From positions 1-41,599 of the forward strand of contig PLMV01000094.1 in assembly GCA_003141615.1 (NCBI GenBank): a stretch of DNA of 41,599 nt. Reading direction: 5' to 3'. Each line of letters begins with the position of its first letter. The first letter of the stretch is position 1. A model generated the notes under the pieces. The model saw nothing but the letters and a program-made list of their open reading frames with translations. It ran no database searches and was not told the origin of the DNA. Of this stretch, positions 16,491 to 25,037 are shown piece by piece. Origin of the DNA: Syntrophaceae bacterium (GTDB taxonomy: Bacteria > Desulfobacterota > Syntrophia > Syntrophales > Smithellaceae). Position numbers and translations under genes: made by a program.

Positions 16491-17201
16491 ATGACTTCAA
16501 TAAAAGCGGAAAATCTGACAATAGATTATCCTATCTTTGGTTCTTCAAGCCGCTCTCTCAAAAAAACGATCGTTCGCGCGGCAACAGGAGGAAAAATAGC
16601 CAACGATGCGCATGGAATTAGTATACGTGCCATTGATGGCATCTCATTTTCGTTTCGTGAGGGTGAAAGGATAGGGTTGGTGGGGCATAACGGGGCAGGA
16701 AAATCGACCCTCCTCCGCGCGCTCGCCGGAGTATACGCTCCGACCCATGGCAGTTTAGTTGTCGGGGGATCAATAGCTTCGTTGCTGGATATTTCCCTCG
16801 GCATGGATGAGGAATTTACCGGTTATGAAAACATTTTTATTCGTTGCATTCTCATGGGCATAGCAAGGTCCGAGATCAACAAACATATCGAAGATATCAT
16901 CGAATTCTCCGAACTGGGCGAATATATACAAATGCCGATGAGGACGTACTCTACAGGAATGTCTCTGCGTCTGGCTTTTTCCATATGCACGACATTTCCA
17001 ACTGATATTATTCTTATGGACGAATGGCTTGCCGTTGGTGATGCTGATTTTAGTAAAAAGGCCGAAGCAAGGCTGCTGGAGTTTATAAGTAAATCTTCAA
17101 TACTTGTTCTGGCATCACATAAGCCTGAACAGATACAAAAGATTTGTACTCGCGTCCTGTCAATGGATCATGGGCACATAATAAAGGATGGTTTAATTTA
17201 A
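16491..17201 (+). CDS. wzt: Polysaccharide ABC exporter ATPase (Wzt-like, short form)
   Basis: A 236-aa ATPase of the Wzt/KpsT/TagH type. Walker A is GHNGAGKST, the signature region is YSTGMSLRLAF, and Walker B with its glutamate is ILMDEWLAVGD, whose DEWLAVGD form is specific to polysaccharide exporters. The ATG at 16491 gives the usual N-terminus (MTSIKAENLTIDY); the longer frame from 16380 overlaps the permease gene and is rejected. The protein ends soon after the H-loop, so it lacks the C-terminal carbohydrate-binding domain that recognises capped O-antigen chains in E. coli O8/O9. Export is therefore probably not coupled to recognition of a terminal cap by this subunit. Confidence 0.93.
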   Translation: MTSIKAENLTIDYPIFGSSSRSLKKTIVRAATGGKIANDAHGISIRAIDGISFSFREGERIGLVGHNGAGKSTLLRALAGVYAPTHGSLVVGGSIASLLDISLGMDEEFTGYENIFIRCILMGIARSEINKHIEDIIEFSELGEYIQMPMRTYSTGMSLRLAFSICTTFPTDIILMDEWLAVGDADFSKKAEARLLEFISKSSILVLASHKPEQIQKICTRVLSMDHGHIIKDGLI

Positions 17202-17229
17202 TCCGCGTATTACAAATGGAGTTAGCCCA

Positions 17230-17967
17230 ATGGAAAAACGCACATTCAAAATGTTATCAATTGTTGTGCCGGTTTACAACGAAGATCGTTATCTTGATAC
17301 TGTAATCGGCAAAGTTATTGCACAACCACTTCCTGACGGTCTCGAACGGGAATTGATTCTGGTTAACGACGCTTCGCAAGATGCTACCTGGGATATCATG
17401 CGATCATTGCCGGATAAATTTCCATCAATTCGATTTCAATTAGTTAATAAGCCGGTAAATGAAGGCAAGGGCGCGGCTCTAAGAGACGGCTTTGCCAAAG
17501 TTACCGGAGATATTGTGATTATCCAGGATGCCGATTTCGAGTATGATCCAGCCGATTATCCAAAGCTCTTGCAGCCTATTCTGGACGGTAAAGCCGATGT
17601 TGTTTTCGGGAGTCGATTTATTGGCGAGCCGCATCGAGTGATGTATTTCTGGCATCAAATCGCCAATAACATTCTAAATCTCCTCTCCAATATGTTAACT
17701 AATTTGAATCTTACAGACATGGAGGTATGTTATAAAGTTTTTGTGCGCGATGTTATCGATCAGATCAAAATCAAAAGTCCGCGGTTCGGAGTTGAACCGG
17801 AAATGACAGCCAAGATTGCCCGCATGCGTCTCAATGGCAAACGTCTGCGTGTTTATGAGACGGGTATTTCTTATGCCGGACGAACCTATGAGGAAGGCAA
17901 GAAAATCGGCTGGAAGGATGCTTTATCGGCCATTATCCAGATTATCCGCTTCCGCTTCATGGATTAG
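17230..17967 (+). CDS. DPM1-like family 2 glycosyltransferase (polyprenyl-phosphate sugar synthase type)
   Basis: A 245-aa soluble GT2 with SIVVPVYNEDRYLDTVI, ILVNDASQDATWDIM, NEGKGAALRDGF and IIQDADFEYDPADYP, the standard set of dolichol-phosphate-mannose/glucose synthase-like enzymes. It has no C-terminal membrane helices. It probably makes a polyprenyl-phosphate sugar used by the GT-C-like membrane proteins at 6294 and 19276. It lies 28 bp after the ABC ATPase. The gene ends with FRFMD before a 129-bp degenerate stretch. Confidence 0.9.
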   Translation: MEKRTFKMLSIVVPVYNEDRYLDTVIGKVIAQPLPDGLERELILVNDASQDATWDIMRSLPDKFPSIRFQLVNKPVNEGKGAALRDGFAKVTGDIVIIQDADFEYDPADYPKLLQPILDGKADVVFGSRFIGEPHRVMYFWHQIANNILNLLSNMLTNLNLTDMEVCYKVFVRDVIDQIKIKSPRFGVEPEMTAKIARMRLNGKRLRVYETGISYAGRTYEEGKKIGWKDALSAIIQIIRFRFMD

Positions 17968-18096
17968 ATATTACAAAGGTCTTGTCGTTTTTTGAAATAA
18001 TTCAGTTTACTTTGCTCTGCTGCGATTCGATGGGATACGGTCTTCTTACAGATGACTTTGCCGATTTTTGTGGAATGGCACAAACACTAAGGTATG

Positions 18097-18237
18097 ATGC
18101 GATTCTACGGTAAATTTTTCCGCCATCAGTATCCAAGGGTATTATTGTGGATTATTGGATTTGGTGTTTGGTTAAGGTTTAGCGCTATCGCCATTTACTA
18201 TAGCGTAAGGCATTTGAAACAATGGTTTGAAGCATGA
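18097..18237 (+). pseudogene. 46-codon C-terminal remnant of a membrane-associated glycosyltransferase
   Basis: The ORF reads MRFYGKFFRHQYPRVLLW, then a 17-residue hydrophobic segment, then a basic tail ending in WFEA. The basic-aromatic motif followed by one membrane anchor resembles the C-terminus of WbbL/rhamnosyltransferase-type GT2 proteins. No catalytic domain is left: the preceding 129 bp has stops in all frames, with a few coding-like scraps. Its TGA overlaps the ATG of the next gene (ATGA at 18234-18237). It may be only a fossil, or a retained leader peptide. Confidence 0.55.
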
Positions 18238-19157
18238 TTACTTATAAAGGCCGCGTCGGCGTTCTCGGCGCAACAAGTATCATTGGGGAATGTTTACTGC
18301 CGTTACTGCTTGAGGAAGGGTGGGATGTCGTGGCGTTTTCGCGACAGGCGCGATGTATAAAACAGCCATCGGAAAATCAGTCGATTACCTGGCAACTGCT
18401 TACGAAATCCAAATTACCTGACAGCAGTGATGTTCATCAAACAGAAAAACAGATAACTTTTTGGATTAGTCTGGCGCCTATTGAGGTCTTGCCGGAATAC
18501 TTTTCGATGTTTTTGATCTACGGTGCCAAACATATCGTGGCGGTTTCATCAACAAGCAGATTTACCAAGAGAACATCTTCTGATCCGGCGGAAAAAAAAT
18601 TGGCGGAGAACCTGGCTGAAAATGAGGAGCGTTTAGAGTCTTGGGCAAAAAAAGAGAATTTAACTTTTACAATACTGAGACCGACTCTGATTTACGGTCT
18701 GGGACGTGATAAGAATGTAAGTGTAATTGCAGCTTTTATCCGGCGTTTTGCTTTTTTCTGCGTGTTCGGAGCCGCGCGCGGACTGCGGCAACCGGTGCAT
18801 GCGCAGGATGTGGCGTCGTGCTGTGCAGCGGCGCTGGGCGTGAACGCGGCGATTAATCGCTGCTATAATATATCCGGCGGAGAAATAGTAACCTATCGGG
18901 AAATGGTCTGCCGTATTTTTTCGGCGCTCGGCAGAAAACCGCGCTTTGTGGCATTTCCTCTTTGGCTTTTTCGGCTGGCAGTATGTCTCTTACGAATATT
19001 TCCGCCTTTTCACCACTGGTCGGCTGCTATGGCCGAAAGGATGAATCAGGATCTTATCTTCGATCATGAGGACGCAAGTCACGATCTTGGTTTTGCCCCG
19101 CGTCCCTTTCTGCCAACCCTGAAGGATTTACATGGATATTGCCAAAATGAAAAATGA
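18234..19157 (+). CDS. Atypical SDR-family NAD(P)-binding protein
   Basis: A 307-aa epimerase-like protein with GVLGATSIIGECLLPLLL as the nucleotide-binding turn, ILRPTLIYGLGRDKN, and PVHAQDVASCC in the usual epimerase positions. The catalytic Tyr-x-x-x-Lys is not visible: where it should be, the sequence is TKRTSSDPAEKKLAEN, so the Tyr is missing. That matches 'atypical' SDRs that reduce or only bind nucleotide-sugar substrates. Its start codon is coupled to the upstream remnant. Base composition is more GC-rich than the flanking genes, with GCGCGC tracts around 18770. Confidence 0.75.
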   Translation: MITYKGRVGVLGATSIIGECLLPLLLEEGWDVVAFSRQARCIKQPSENQSITWQLLTKSKLPDSSDVHQTEKQITFWISLAPIEVLPEYFSMFLIYGAKHIVAVSSTSRFTKRTSSDPAEKKLAENLAENEERLESWAKKENLTFTILRPTLIYGLGRDKNVSVIAAFIRRFAFFCVFGAARGLRQPVHAQDVASCCAAALGVNAAINRCYNISGGEIVTYREMVCRIFSALGRKPRFVAFPLWLFRLAVCLLRIFPPFHHWSAAMAERMNQDLIFDHEDASHDLGFAPRPFLPTLKDLHGYCQNEK

Positions 19158-19168
19158 GGCAGAAAAAA

Positions 19169-19279
19169 ATGATAAATAAATTTATATTTGACTCTATCGA
19201 AAATACTGATTTTGCCAAAAATATTAGATTGCGTAATGGCAGTGAATCGGATGTGATTTCTAAAATGGTCTTGTTATGA
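19169..19279 (+). CDS. Small 36-codon ORF coupled to the next gene
   Basis: Encodes MINKFIFDSIENTDFA...KMVLL. Its TGA at 19277-19279 overlaps the ATG (19276) of the large membrane protein. I recognise no family. It has the acidic, soluble look of a real N-terminus cut short, so it could be a truncated gene start or a leader peptide. It is included because its position and overlap are exactly those of the other coupled remnants in this locus. Confidence 0.35.
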   Translation: MINKFIFDSIENTDFAKNIRLRNGSESDVISKMVLL

Positions 19280-21174
19280 ACTTTGGGTTGAATGCAAATG
19301 TGTTGCCTCCGCCATTTTCAGCTTTAGTCTCAATGCTGATGATTGCTGGTATTGATCGGCTTGGTTTACGATTGGCGCACATATTCAATTTGCTTGGACC
19401 GTCTGCGCCTGCCTGGCATCGCTGGCAAGCTCCGATTATCGGGGCGATGCTGTTGAGCGTTCTGTTTTATCCTTTGGCGCTGGCCGGCATGACGCCACGC
19501 TGGTGTTTTCAGGCTGCAGGGATAGGCATATCCGCTTTCGGTGCATGGCATATAATCTTGATTCTAAGAAACTTTTTATGCAACCGCCGGATTTCTTGGT
19601 GTAATATAATTCAGTGCACCCAGGAAATTAATGGCTGGCACTTAATTTTAATTGCTTTGCTCACGTGTATGGGAGTCACGGCACTGGCCGCTATTACTAA
19701 TGCTGACAGCCTTGATTACCATATTGGCGTGGCAATTTCTCTCCTGAATAATGGTTCTTTTCCCGCAAACCCTGAGTGGTTCTTTAGCAGATTAGCAGGT
19801 AGCGGAGAAGTACTTAACGCGCTTGGTTTATCAGTCGGTGCGGAGCAATTCGGATCGTTGTTACAGTTTTCAGGTGTTATCGCTATTACCGGTTTGTTGA
19901 TCAAAAGTGAATTGCCGGAAAATATAACGAAAGACAAATACGATCCGCGTCTCGTCCTCGCAATGGCAGCGGTATCCGCCCCAGTATTGCTTTTTCTGGT
20001 TAGTTCGCCAAAGCCACAATTTCTCCAAATTGCTATGACATCTCTGGCAGTCGCACTTGTCTTCTATCCATCAAGGCGTGAGTTGACAAAAAGAGCCACT
20101 TTGTATGGTTACACACTGGTCTGTTTGCTTATAATGACCGCTTCTCAAGCCAAGTTATCCTTTATGCTTTCCGGTGGCGTCATCGGTCTATTTTCTTTTT
20201 CTGTGATGATGCGGCGTAAATTATATATACCTGCGATCCTGATCTCTTTATTCGTTGCCGCTTTAGTTATAAGTCCGCCGGCATTATGGAAACATTACAA
20301 CTTTGGCGGTGGTCCATTAGACTCGCTGTTCATGCCATTTTCCGGAAACTGGCCGGGTTATGGTAGCTTTGAATCTTCTGAACATAACTATAGCGAGAGT
20401 TCGCTGTTTTTCCCCCTGTCACTTCTTGTCCCCTCCGGGATTGGCGTAATCTCTACGATTATTGGCGCCGGCTTACTCGTTATGCTGTGGCTTAGACCCG
20501 GTCGTGATCCATGGGTTTGGGGTTTGGTAACCATCTCTCTTTTAGTGACTATCCTTCTTACCATATTAACTCCGCAAAACTCTCGTTTTTTTCTTGAACC
20601 ATATTATTGGATATTAATGGCAGTCTCTATTTCTCCTGCCATAGTTAAATCAGGCACCATACTTTCATGGGTCAAGTGGCCGGTCACTATACAAGCGGTT
20701 GTGGTTACCGGATTATGGCTGTTTGGAGCGATCACACTTGCTCCTAGTGCCATCAGTCAAAATATGCGGGATAAAATCATGAACCGTTCCGCAGATGGCT
20801 ATACAGTAATGAAATGGGCTGATAAAGTTTTGCCGATTGATGCCGTGTTGCTCTCGAACCATAGATCGGTAGCTCTTGCCCCGCGTGATGTTGTTTCCAT
20901 GGATTGGTCGGATTATGTTCGTTCAGATACCGCAGAGGCCATGCCTTACCTGCTCCGTATTAAAAAGCGGAAAGTTACACATGTTTTGATAACAGGAAAT
21001 CCCGCAGACGCAAAATTAAAAGAATGCTTCGGCAGCCTTGTTGCCGGACCATCGTATGCGCGCAGAGAAACGAGAAATCCATTTAATCGTGGAGAGCTGT
21101 ATTCCGCATGGATTTATGAATTTAATTCTGATGACTTGCCTGATTGCGCCATTGTTAATGGCAAAAATCATTGA
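19276..21174 (+). CDS. Large polytopic membrane protein, GT-C-like
   Basis: A 632-aa protein with about 12 predicted hydrophobic helices and a soluble C-terminal domain of about 130 residues. NADSLDYHIGV near residue 150, between the fourth and fifth helices, resembles the acidic loop of GT-C glycosyltransferases and of the uncharacterised membrane proteins found next to them. The C-terminal domain resembles the tail of the protein at 6294 in layout (KVLPIDAVLLSNHRS here, GTIPRDAIVLTNLLA there), so both may belong to one broad family. It probably transfers a sugar in the periplasm, but function is not proven. A GT2 gene follows 12 bp downstream. Confidence 0.65.
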   Translation: MNFGLNANVLPPPFSALVSMLMIAGIDRLGLRLAHIFNLLGPSAPAWHRWQAPIIGAMLLSVLFYPLALAGMTPRWCFQAAGIGISAFGAWHIILILRNFLCNRRISWCNIIQCTQEINGWHLILIALLTCMGVTALAAITNADSLDYHIGVAISLLNNGSFPANPEWFFSRLAGSGEVLNALGLSVGAEQFGSLLQFSGVIAITGLLIKSELPENITKDKYDPRLVLAMAAVSAPVLLFLVSSPKPQFLQIAMTSLAVALVFYPSRRELTKRATLYGYTLVCLLIMTASQAKLSFMLSGGVIGLFSFSVMMRRKLYIPAILISLFVAALVISPPALWKHYNFGGGPLDSLFMPFSGNWPGYGSFESSEHNYSESSLFFPLSLLVPSGIGVISTIIGAGLLVMLWLRPGRDPWVWGLVTISLLVTILLTILTPQNSRFFLEPYYWILMAVSISPAIVKSGTILSWVKWPVTIQAVVVTGLWLFGAITLAPSAISQNMRDKIMNRSADGYTVMKWADKVLPIDAVLLSNHRSVALAPRDVVSMDWSDYVRSDTAEAMPYLLRIKKRKVTHVLITGNPADAKLKECFGSLVAGPSYARRETRNPFNRGELYSAWIYEFNSDDLPDCAIVNGKNH

Positions 21175-21186
21175 GTATTATTGGGT

Positions 21187-21951
21187 ATGATAAAAATAAC
21201 CATAGTAACTGTTTGTTGCAATAGTGTAGCGACGATCAGGGATACCCTGGAATCTGTCGCATCGCAATCGTATAATAACATTGAGCACATTATTGTTGAC
21301 GGCGGTTCGACTGACGGAACGGTAGCTGTTATTCGTGATTGGAAAAAACATCCGATCAGCCTTATCAGCGATCCTGATAAGGGCATATATGACGCGATGA
21401 ATAAGGGTATCCGATTGGCAACCGGTGATATTATCGGAATCCTTAATTCAAGCGATTTATATTACGACTCCCAAGTTTTGGAAAATGTTTCCCAGGTTAT
21501 GAGTAATTTGTCTATTGATGCGTGTTACGCGGATTTGATTTATGTTGATCAAAGTAACCTCAAAAAAATTATTCGCTATTGGAAATCCTGTGTTTTTAAA
21601 AAAGGATTATTCCCTAAAGGCTGGATGCCGCCTCATCCGACCTTTTTTGTTCGCCGGTCGATCTACGAAAAATACGGTCTGTTTGATTTAAATTATTCCC
21701 TGGCGGCTGATTTTGAATTGATGGCACGATTATTAGAGCGGTTTCAGATTCGATCAGTTTACGTGCCGAAAATATTTATAAAGATGAGATTCGGCGGCGC
21801 TTCCAATAATTCCGTGATTAATATTGTTAAGCAAAATATTGAGATTTATAAGGCCTGTAAAAAAAATAATCTTCCAGTATTTCTGGGCGCTTTCTTTATT
21901 ATAAAAATTGTCTCCCGAATAAAACAATTTTGTACCAGGCCGACTATATGA
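21187..21951 (+). CDS. Family 2 glycosyltransferase (WcaA/colanic-acid-like)
   Basis: A 254-aa GT-A enzyme with ITIVTVCCNSVATIRDTLESV, HIIVDGGSTDGTV, SDPDKGIYDAMNKG and GILNSSD. The 'SDPDKGIYDAMNKGI' block is the mark of the WcaA/PgaC-neighbouring GT2 subgroup. The ATG at 21187 is preferred over the TTG at 21181 because it gives the family's MIKITIVTV start. This is the last gene of the polysaccharide operon and is followed by a terminator-like hairpin 100 bp later. Confidence 0.9.
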   Translation: MIKITIVTVCCNSVATIRDTLESVASQSYNNIEHIIVDGGSTDGTVAVIRDWKKHPISLISDPDKGIYDAMNKGIRLATGDIIGILNSSDLYYDSQVLENVSQVMSNLSIDACYADLIYVDQSNLKKIIRYWKSCVFKKGLFPKGWMPPHPTFFVRRSIYEKYGLFDLNYSLAADFELMARLLERFQIRSVYVPKIFIKMRFGGASNNSVINIVKQNIEIYKACKKNNLPVFLGAFFIIKIVSRIKQFCTRPTI

Positions 21952-22050
21952 ATAATATACTAAATTGCGGTAGAAATAATTATGTTAATGGGTTCCCTTT
22001 CCTGAAGTATAATTAAAAATATCAAATAGTTGTCATCGATTCACGGTTAT

Positions 22051-22076
22051 GAGCCCCAAAGCTTGCTTTGGGGCTC
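22051..22076 (+). terminator. Rho-independent terminator candidate ending the polysaccharide operon
   Basis: GAGCCCCAAAGC (22051-22062) and GCTTTGGGGCTC (22065-22076) form a perfect 12-bp stem. The loop is only two bases on paper, so the inner pair would open. A short T-rich run follows. The left arm and the preceding CACGGTTATGAG resemble the start of the family B repeats, so this terminator may derive from that family. Confidence 0.7.
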
Positions 22077-22154
22077 CTGCTTTTGATTTCAAAGGACTTC
22101 TTAACGATTTAAAGCAGAAGCCACCGATGCACCATCAATAAATACAATTTTATC

Positions 22155-22184
22155 TTGACAACAAGTATAGTCTTAGCCGATATT
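22155..22184 (+). promoter_or_regulatory. Candidate sigma-70 promoter for ppdK-pckG
   Basis: TTGACA at 22155-22160, then 18 bases, then GATATT at 22179-22184. The -35 is perfect and the -10 only fair. An inverted repeat GCCG/CGGC (around 22176-22190) overlaps the -10 and could be an operator. It lies 56 bases before the start codon. Confidence 0.5.
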
Positions 22185-22239
22185 ACGGCGTTAAAAAAAT
22201 ATTTTGGAATCAATTTTAAGGAGGTTGGAAGTCGAGGAA

Positions 22240-25008
22240 ATGAGCACGAAATATGTATATATCTTTTCGGATGGAGAAGGGAAGGACAAAAATATTCTAG
22301 GGGGCAAGGGAGTCGGTCTTGCGGAAATGGCCAAGCTTGGCATCCCGATCCCTCCGGGTTTCACGATTACAACGGAAGTGTGCACAGCTTTCTATAAGAA
22401 CAAAGGCCGCTATCCTGAAGGTCTCAAAGAACAGGTCAACAAAGCCATGCTCAAGGTAGAGCGGGCGACAGGAGCGAAGTTCGGTGATCCGAAGAATCCT
22501 TTGTTGTTTTCAGCACGTTCCGGAGCGCGCAGCAGCATGCCCGGTATGATGGAAACGGTACTCAATATCGGTCTTACTTCAAAGACTATTTCCGGCATGA
22601 TTGAGAAAACCAAAAACGCTCGCTTTGTCTGGGATTCTTATCGTCGTCTCATCCAGATGTATTCGGACGTTGTCATGGAGAAGGCCGAGGGCATCGAACC
22701 AGCCGAAGGCATGGGCGTTCGCCAGCATCTCGAAAGAGAGCTCTCGGCCATGAAGAAGCGCCGCAATGTCAAATACGATACAGAACTTACTGATACTGAT
22801 CTGGCGGAACTTGCCGAAATATACAAGAACAAGGTGAAGCAGGTCATTGGAAAACCCTTTCCGGATAATGCCGAAGAGCAGTTGTGGGGCGCCATATCCG
22901 CTGTATTTAAGAGCTGGAACGGTAAACGTTCCGTTTCCTATCGCCGGATCGAATGCATACCGGATGAGTGGGGCACGGCGGTAAATGTACAGGCCATGGT
23001 GTTTGGCAATATGGGTGACAATTCGGCCACGGGCGTAGCTTTCACCCGCAATCCGGCCACCGGCGAAAACAAATTTTACGGCGAGTGGCTGCCGAACGCT
23101 CAGGGCGAAGATGTGGTCGCCGGCATTCGTACGCCAAATCCGATAAATGAAGAAACTCGCCAGTTAGACGATACCGAAGGACATCCCAGCTTGGAGCGGG
23201 CCATGCCTAAAGCCTATGTACAAATCAAAAAGATTCGCCGGAAACTGGAATCTCACTTCAAAAATATGCAGGATATCGAGTTTACGATTCAGGACGGACA
23301 TGTTTGGATGTTGCAGACGCGCGACGGCAAGCGTAATGGTCCCGCGGCCGTGCGCATGGCCGTGGAAATGGTTAAGAGCAAAATGATAAGCGCCGACGAA
23401 GCGGTCTCGCGCGTTACGCCCGCTCAGCTCGATGAACTGCTCCACCCGATGGTTGATCCGGCGGCGGAAGCGGCGGGAGATTTTCTGGTAAAGGGTTTGC
23501 CTGCCGGTCCCGGAGGCGCTGTGGGTCAGGTTGTATTTACGGCGGAAGACGCGGTGAATTGGACAAAAGAAGGCAAGAAAGTTATTCTTGTCCGTGAAGA
23601 AACCAATCCCGAAGACGTGGAAGGCATGCGCGTGGCGCAAGGAGTACTCACGGCGCGCGGCGGCATGACCTCGCACGCGGCGCTTGTAGCCCGCGGCTGG
23701 GGCAAGTGCTGCATTGTCGGCGCCGGAGCTTTGCACGTTGATATTCAACAAAAGACAATGACGGTTGACGGTAAGACGGTGCGCGAAGGTGAAATTGTTA
23801 CGCTCAATGGAACCAAAGGCCGCGCTTACAGGGGATCTTTGGCGATGATCAGCGGCGCCGAGGATGATAAAAACTTCATGGCTTTTATGAAACTCTGCGA
23901 TTCGGTGCGGCGCCTTAAGATTCGCACGAATGCCGAAACTCCAAAGGATGCCGCCAAGGCCGTTCAGTTCGGCGCTGAAGGCATAGGTCTGTTCCGTACC
24001 GAGCATATGTTCTACGGCGAAAACAGCGAAAAGCCTCTATTTTACCTGCGCAAGATGATTCTCTCCGATAATTTGGACCAGCGCCGCGCGGCATTGAATG
24101 ATCTATTCCCGTTCGTCAAAAACGACGTCAAAAAAACCATGGAGGTCATGGCCGGAAGACCCGTGACCATTCGCCTTCTGGATCCGCCTCTGCACGAATT
24201 CGTGCCGGAGAATCCTGAGGAAAGACAGCGTCTGGCTGAAAGCCTCGGTATTTCGATAGACAAACTCAACAGCCGGGCGGAAAATCTGCACGAGACCAAT
24301 CCGATGATGGGACATCGCGGTGTGCGTCTGGGCATTACCTATCCCGAAGTGAGCGAGATGCAGATCCGCGCTATTCTTGAGAGCGCGGCGGAACTTCTAA
24401 AGGAAGGTAAAAAAGCGCTGCCCGAAATCATGATTCCGGTCGTCTGCGATGTGGCCGAATTTAAAAATCAGGCGGATATAGTAAAGAAGATTTATCCGGA
24501 AGTGTGCGCCAAATACGGGCTCAAAAAGATTCCGTACATGGTGGGTACGATGATCGAAATTCCGCGTGCGGCGCTTCTGGCCGGCCGGATTGCCGAAGAA
24601 GCGGAATTTTTCAGCTTTGGAACGAACGACCTCACCCAGATGACTTACGGCTTCAGCCGTGATGACGTCGGCGCTTTTGTGCCTGAATACGTGGAAAAGA
24701 AAATTATTCCCGTTGATCCCTTCCAAATTCTTGATCAGGAAGGTGTTGGCCAGCTAATAAAGTTTGGTGTTGAGCGAGGACGTAAAACGCGCCCGGGCTT
24801 GAAGGTTGGCATTTGCGGCGAGCATGGCGGCGAACCGTCGAGCGTTATGTTCTGTCATAGTGTGGGTATGGACTACGTCAGTTGTTCTCCCTATCGCATA
24901 CCGATAGCGCGTCTGGCTGCCGCTCAGGCGGCGGTAAACGAGAAGAAGAGCTCACCAAAGCCAAAGGCAAAAGCAAAGGCAAAAGTAAAAGTAAAACCAC
25001 GCAAATAA
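22240..25008 (+). CDS. ppdK: Pyruvate, phosphate dikinase
   Basis: A 922-aa enzyme interconverting pyruvate + ATP + Pi and PEP + AMP + PPi. The N-terminal ATP-grasp domain has GGKGVGLAEM and SARSGARSSMPGMMETVLN. The swivelling phosphohistidine domain has GGMTSHAALVARGWGK with catalytic His479. The C-terminal TIM-barrel PEP domain has FGTNDLTQM and GICGEHGGE with Cys859. The ATG at 22240 gives the usual N-terminus; the strong AAGGAGG at 22218-22224 lies 15 bases upstream, a rather long spacing. Unusually, the protein ends with an extra lysine/alanine/proline-rich tail of about 20 residues (KPKAKAKAKVKVKPRK). It shares an operon with PEP carboxykinase, a pairing that suits gluconeogenic growth or PPi-linked energy saving in anaerobes. 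Confidence 0.97.
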   Translation: MSTKYVYIFSDGEGKDKNILGGKGVGLAEMAKLGIPIPPGFTITTEVCTAFYKNKGRYPEGLKEQVNKAMLKVERATGAKFGDPKNPLLFSARSGARSSMPGMMETVLNIGLTSKTISGMIEKTKNARFVWDSYRRLIQMYSDVVMEKAEGIEPAEGMGVRQHLERELSAMKKRRNVKYDTELTDTDLAELAEIYKNKVKQVIGKPFPDNAEEQLWGAISAVFKSWNGKRSVSYRRIECIPDEWGTAVNVQAMVFGNMGDNSATGVAFTRNPATGENKFYGEWLPNAQGEDVVAGIRTPNPINEETRQLDDTEGHPSLERAMPKAYVQIKKIRRKLESHFKNMQDIEFTIQDGHVWMLQTRDGKRNGPAAVRMAVEMVKSKMISADEAVSRVTPAQLDELLHPMVDPAAEAAGDFLVKGLPAGPGGAVGQVVFTAEDAVNWTKEGKKVILVREETNPEDVEGMRVAQGVLTARGGMTSHAALVARGWGKCCIVGAGALHVDIQQKTMTVDGKTVREGEIVTLNGTKGRAYRGSLAMISGAEDDKNFMAFMKLCDSVRRLKIRTNAETPKDAAKAVQFGAEGIGLFRTEHMFYGENSEKPLFYLRKMILSDNLDQRRAALNDLFPFVKNDVKKTMEVMAGRPVTIRLLDPPLHEFVPENPEERQRLAESLGISIDKLNSRAENLHETNPMMGHRGVRLGITYPEVSEMQIRAILESAAELLKEGKKALPEIMIPVVCDVAEFKNQADIVKKIYPEVCAKYGLKKIPYMVGTMIEIPRAALLAGRIAEEAEFFSFGTNDLTQMTYGFSRDDVGAFVPEYVEKKIIPVDPFQILDQEGVGQLIKFGVERGRKTRPGLKVGICGEHGGEPSSVMFCHSVGMDYVSCSPYRIPIARLAAAQAAVNEKKSSPKPKAKAKAKVKVKPRK

Positions 25009-25037
25009 TTACTCAGAAATAAAGGAAATATTTTTTT

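Noticed and set aside
23164-24006. 280-codon frame antisense to ppdK
   Set aside because: It is a shadow of a strongly coding, GC-rich gene on the other strand; no start context and no recognisable motif.
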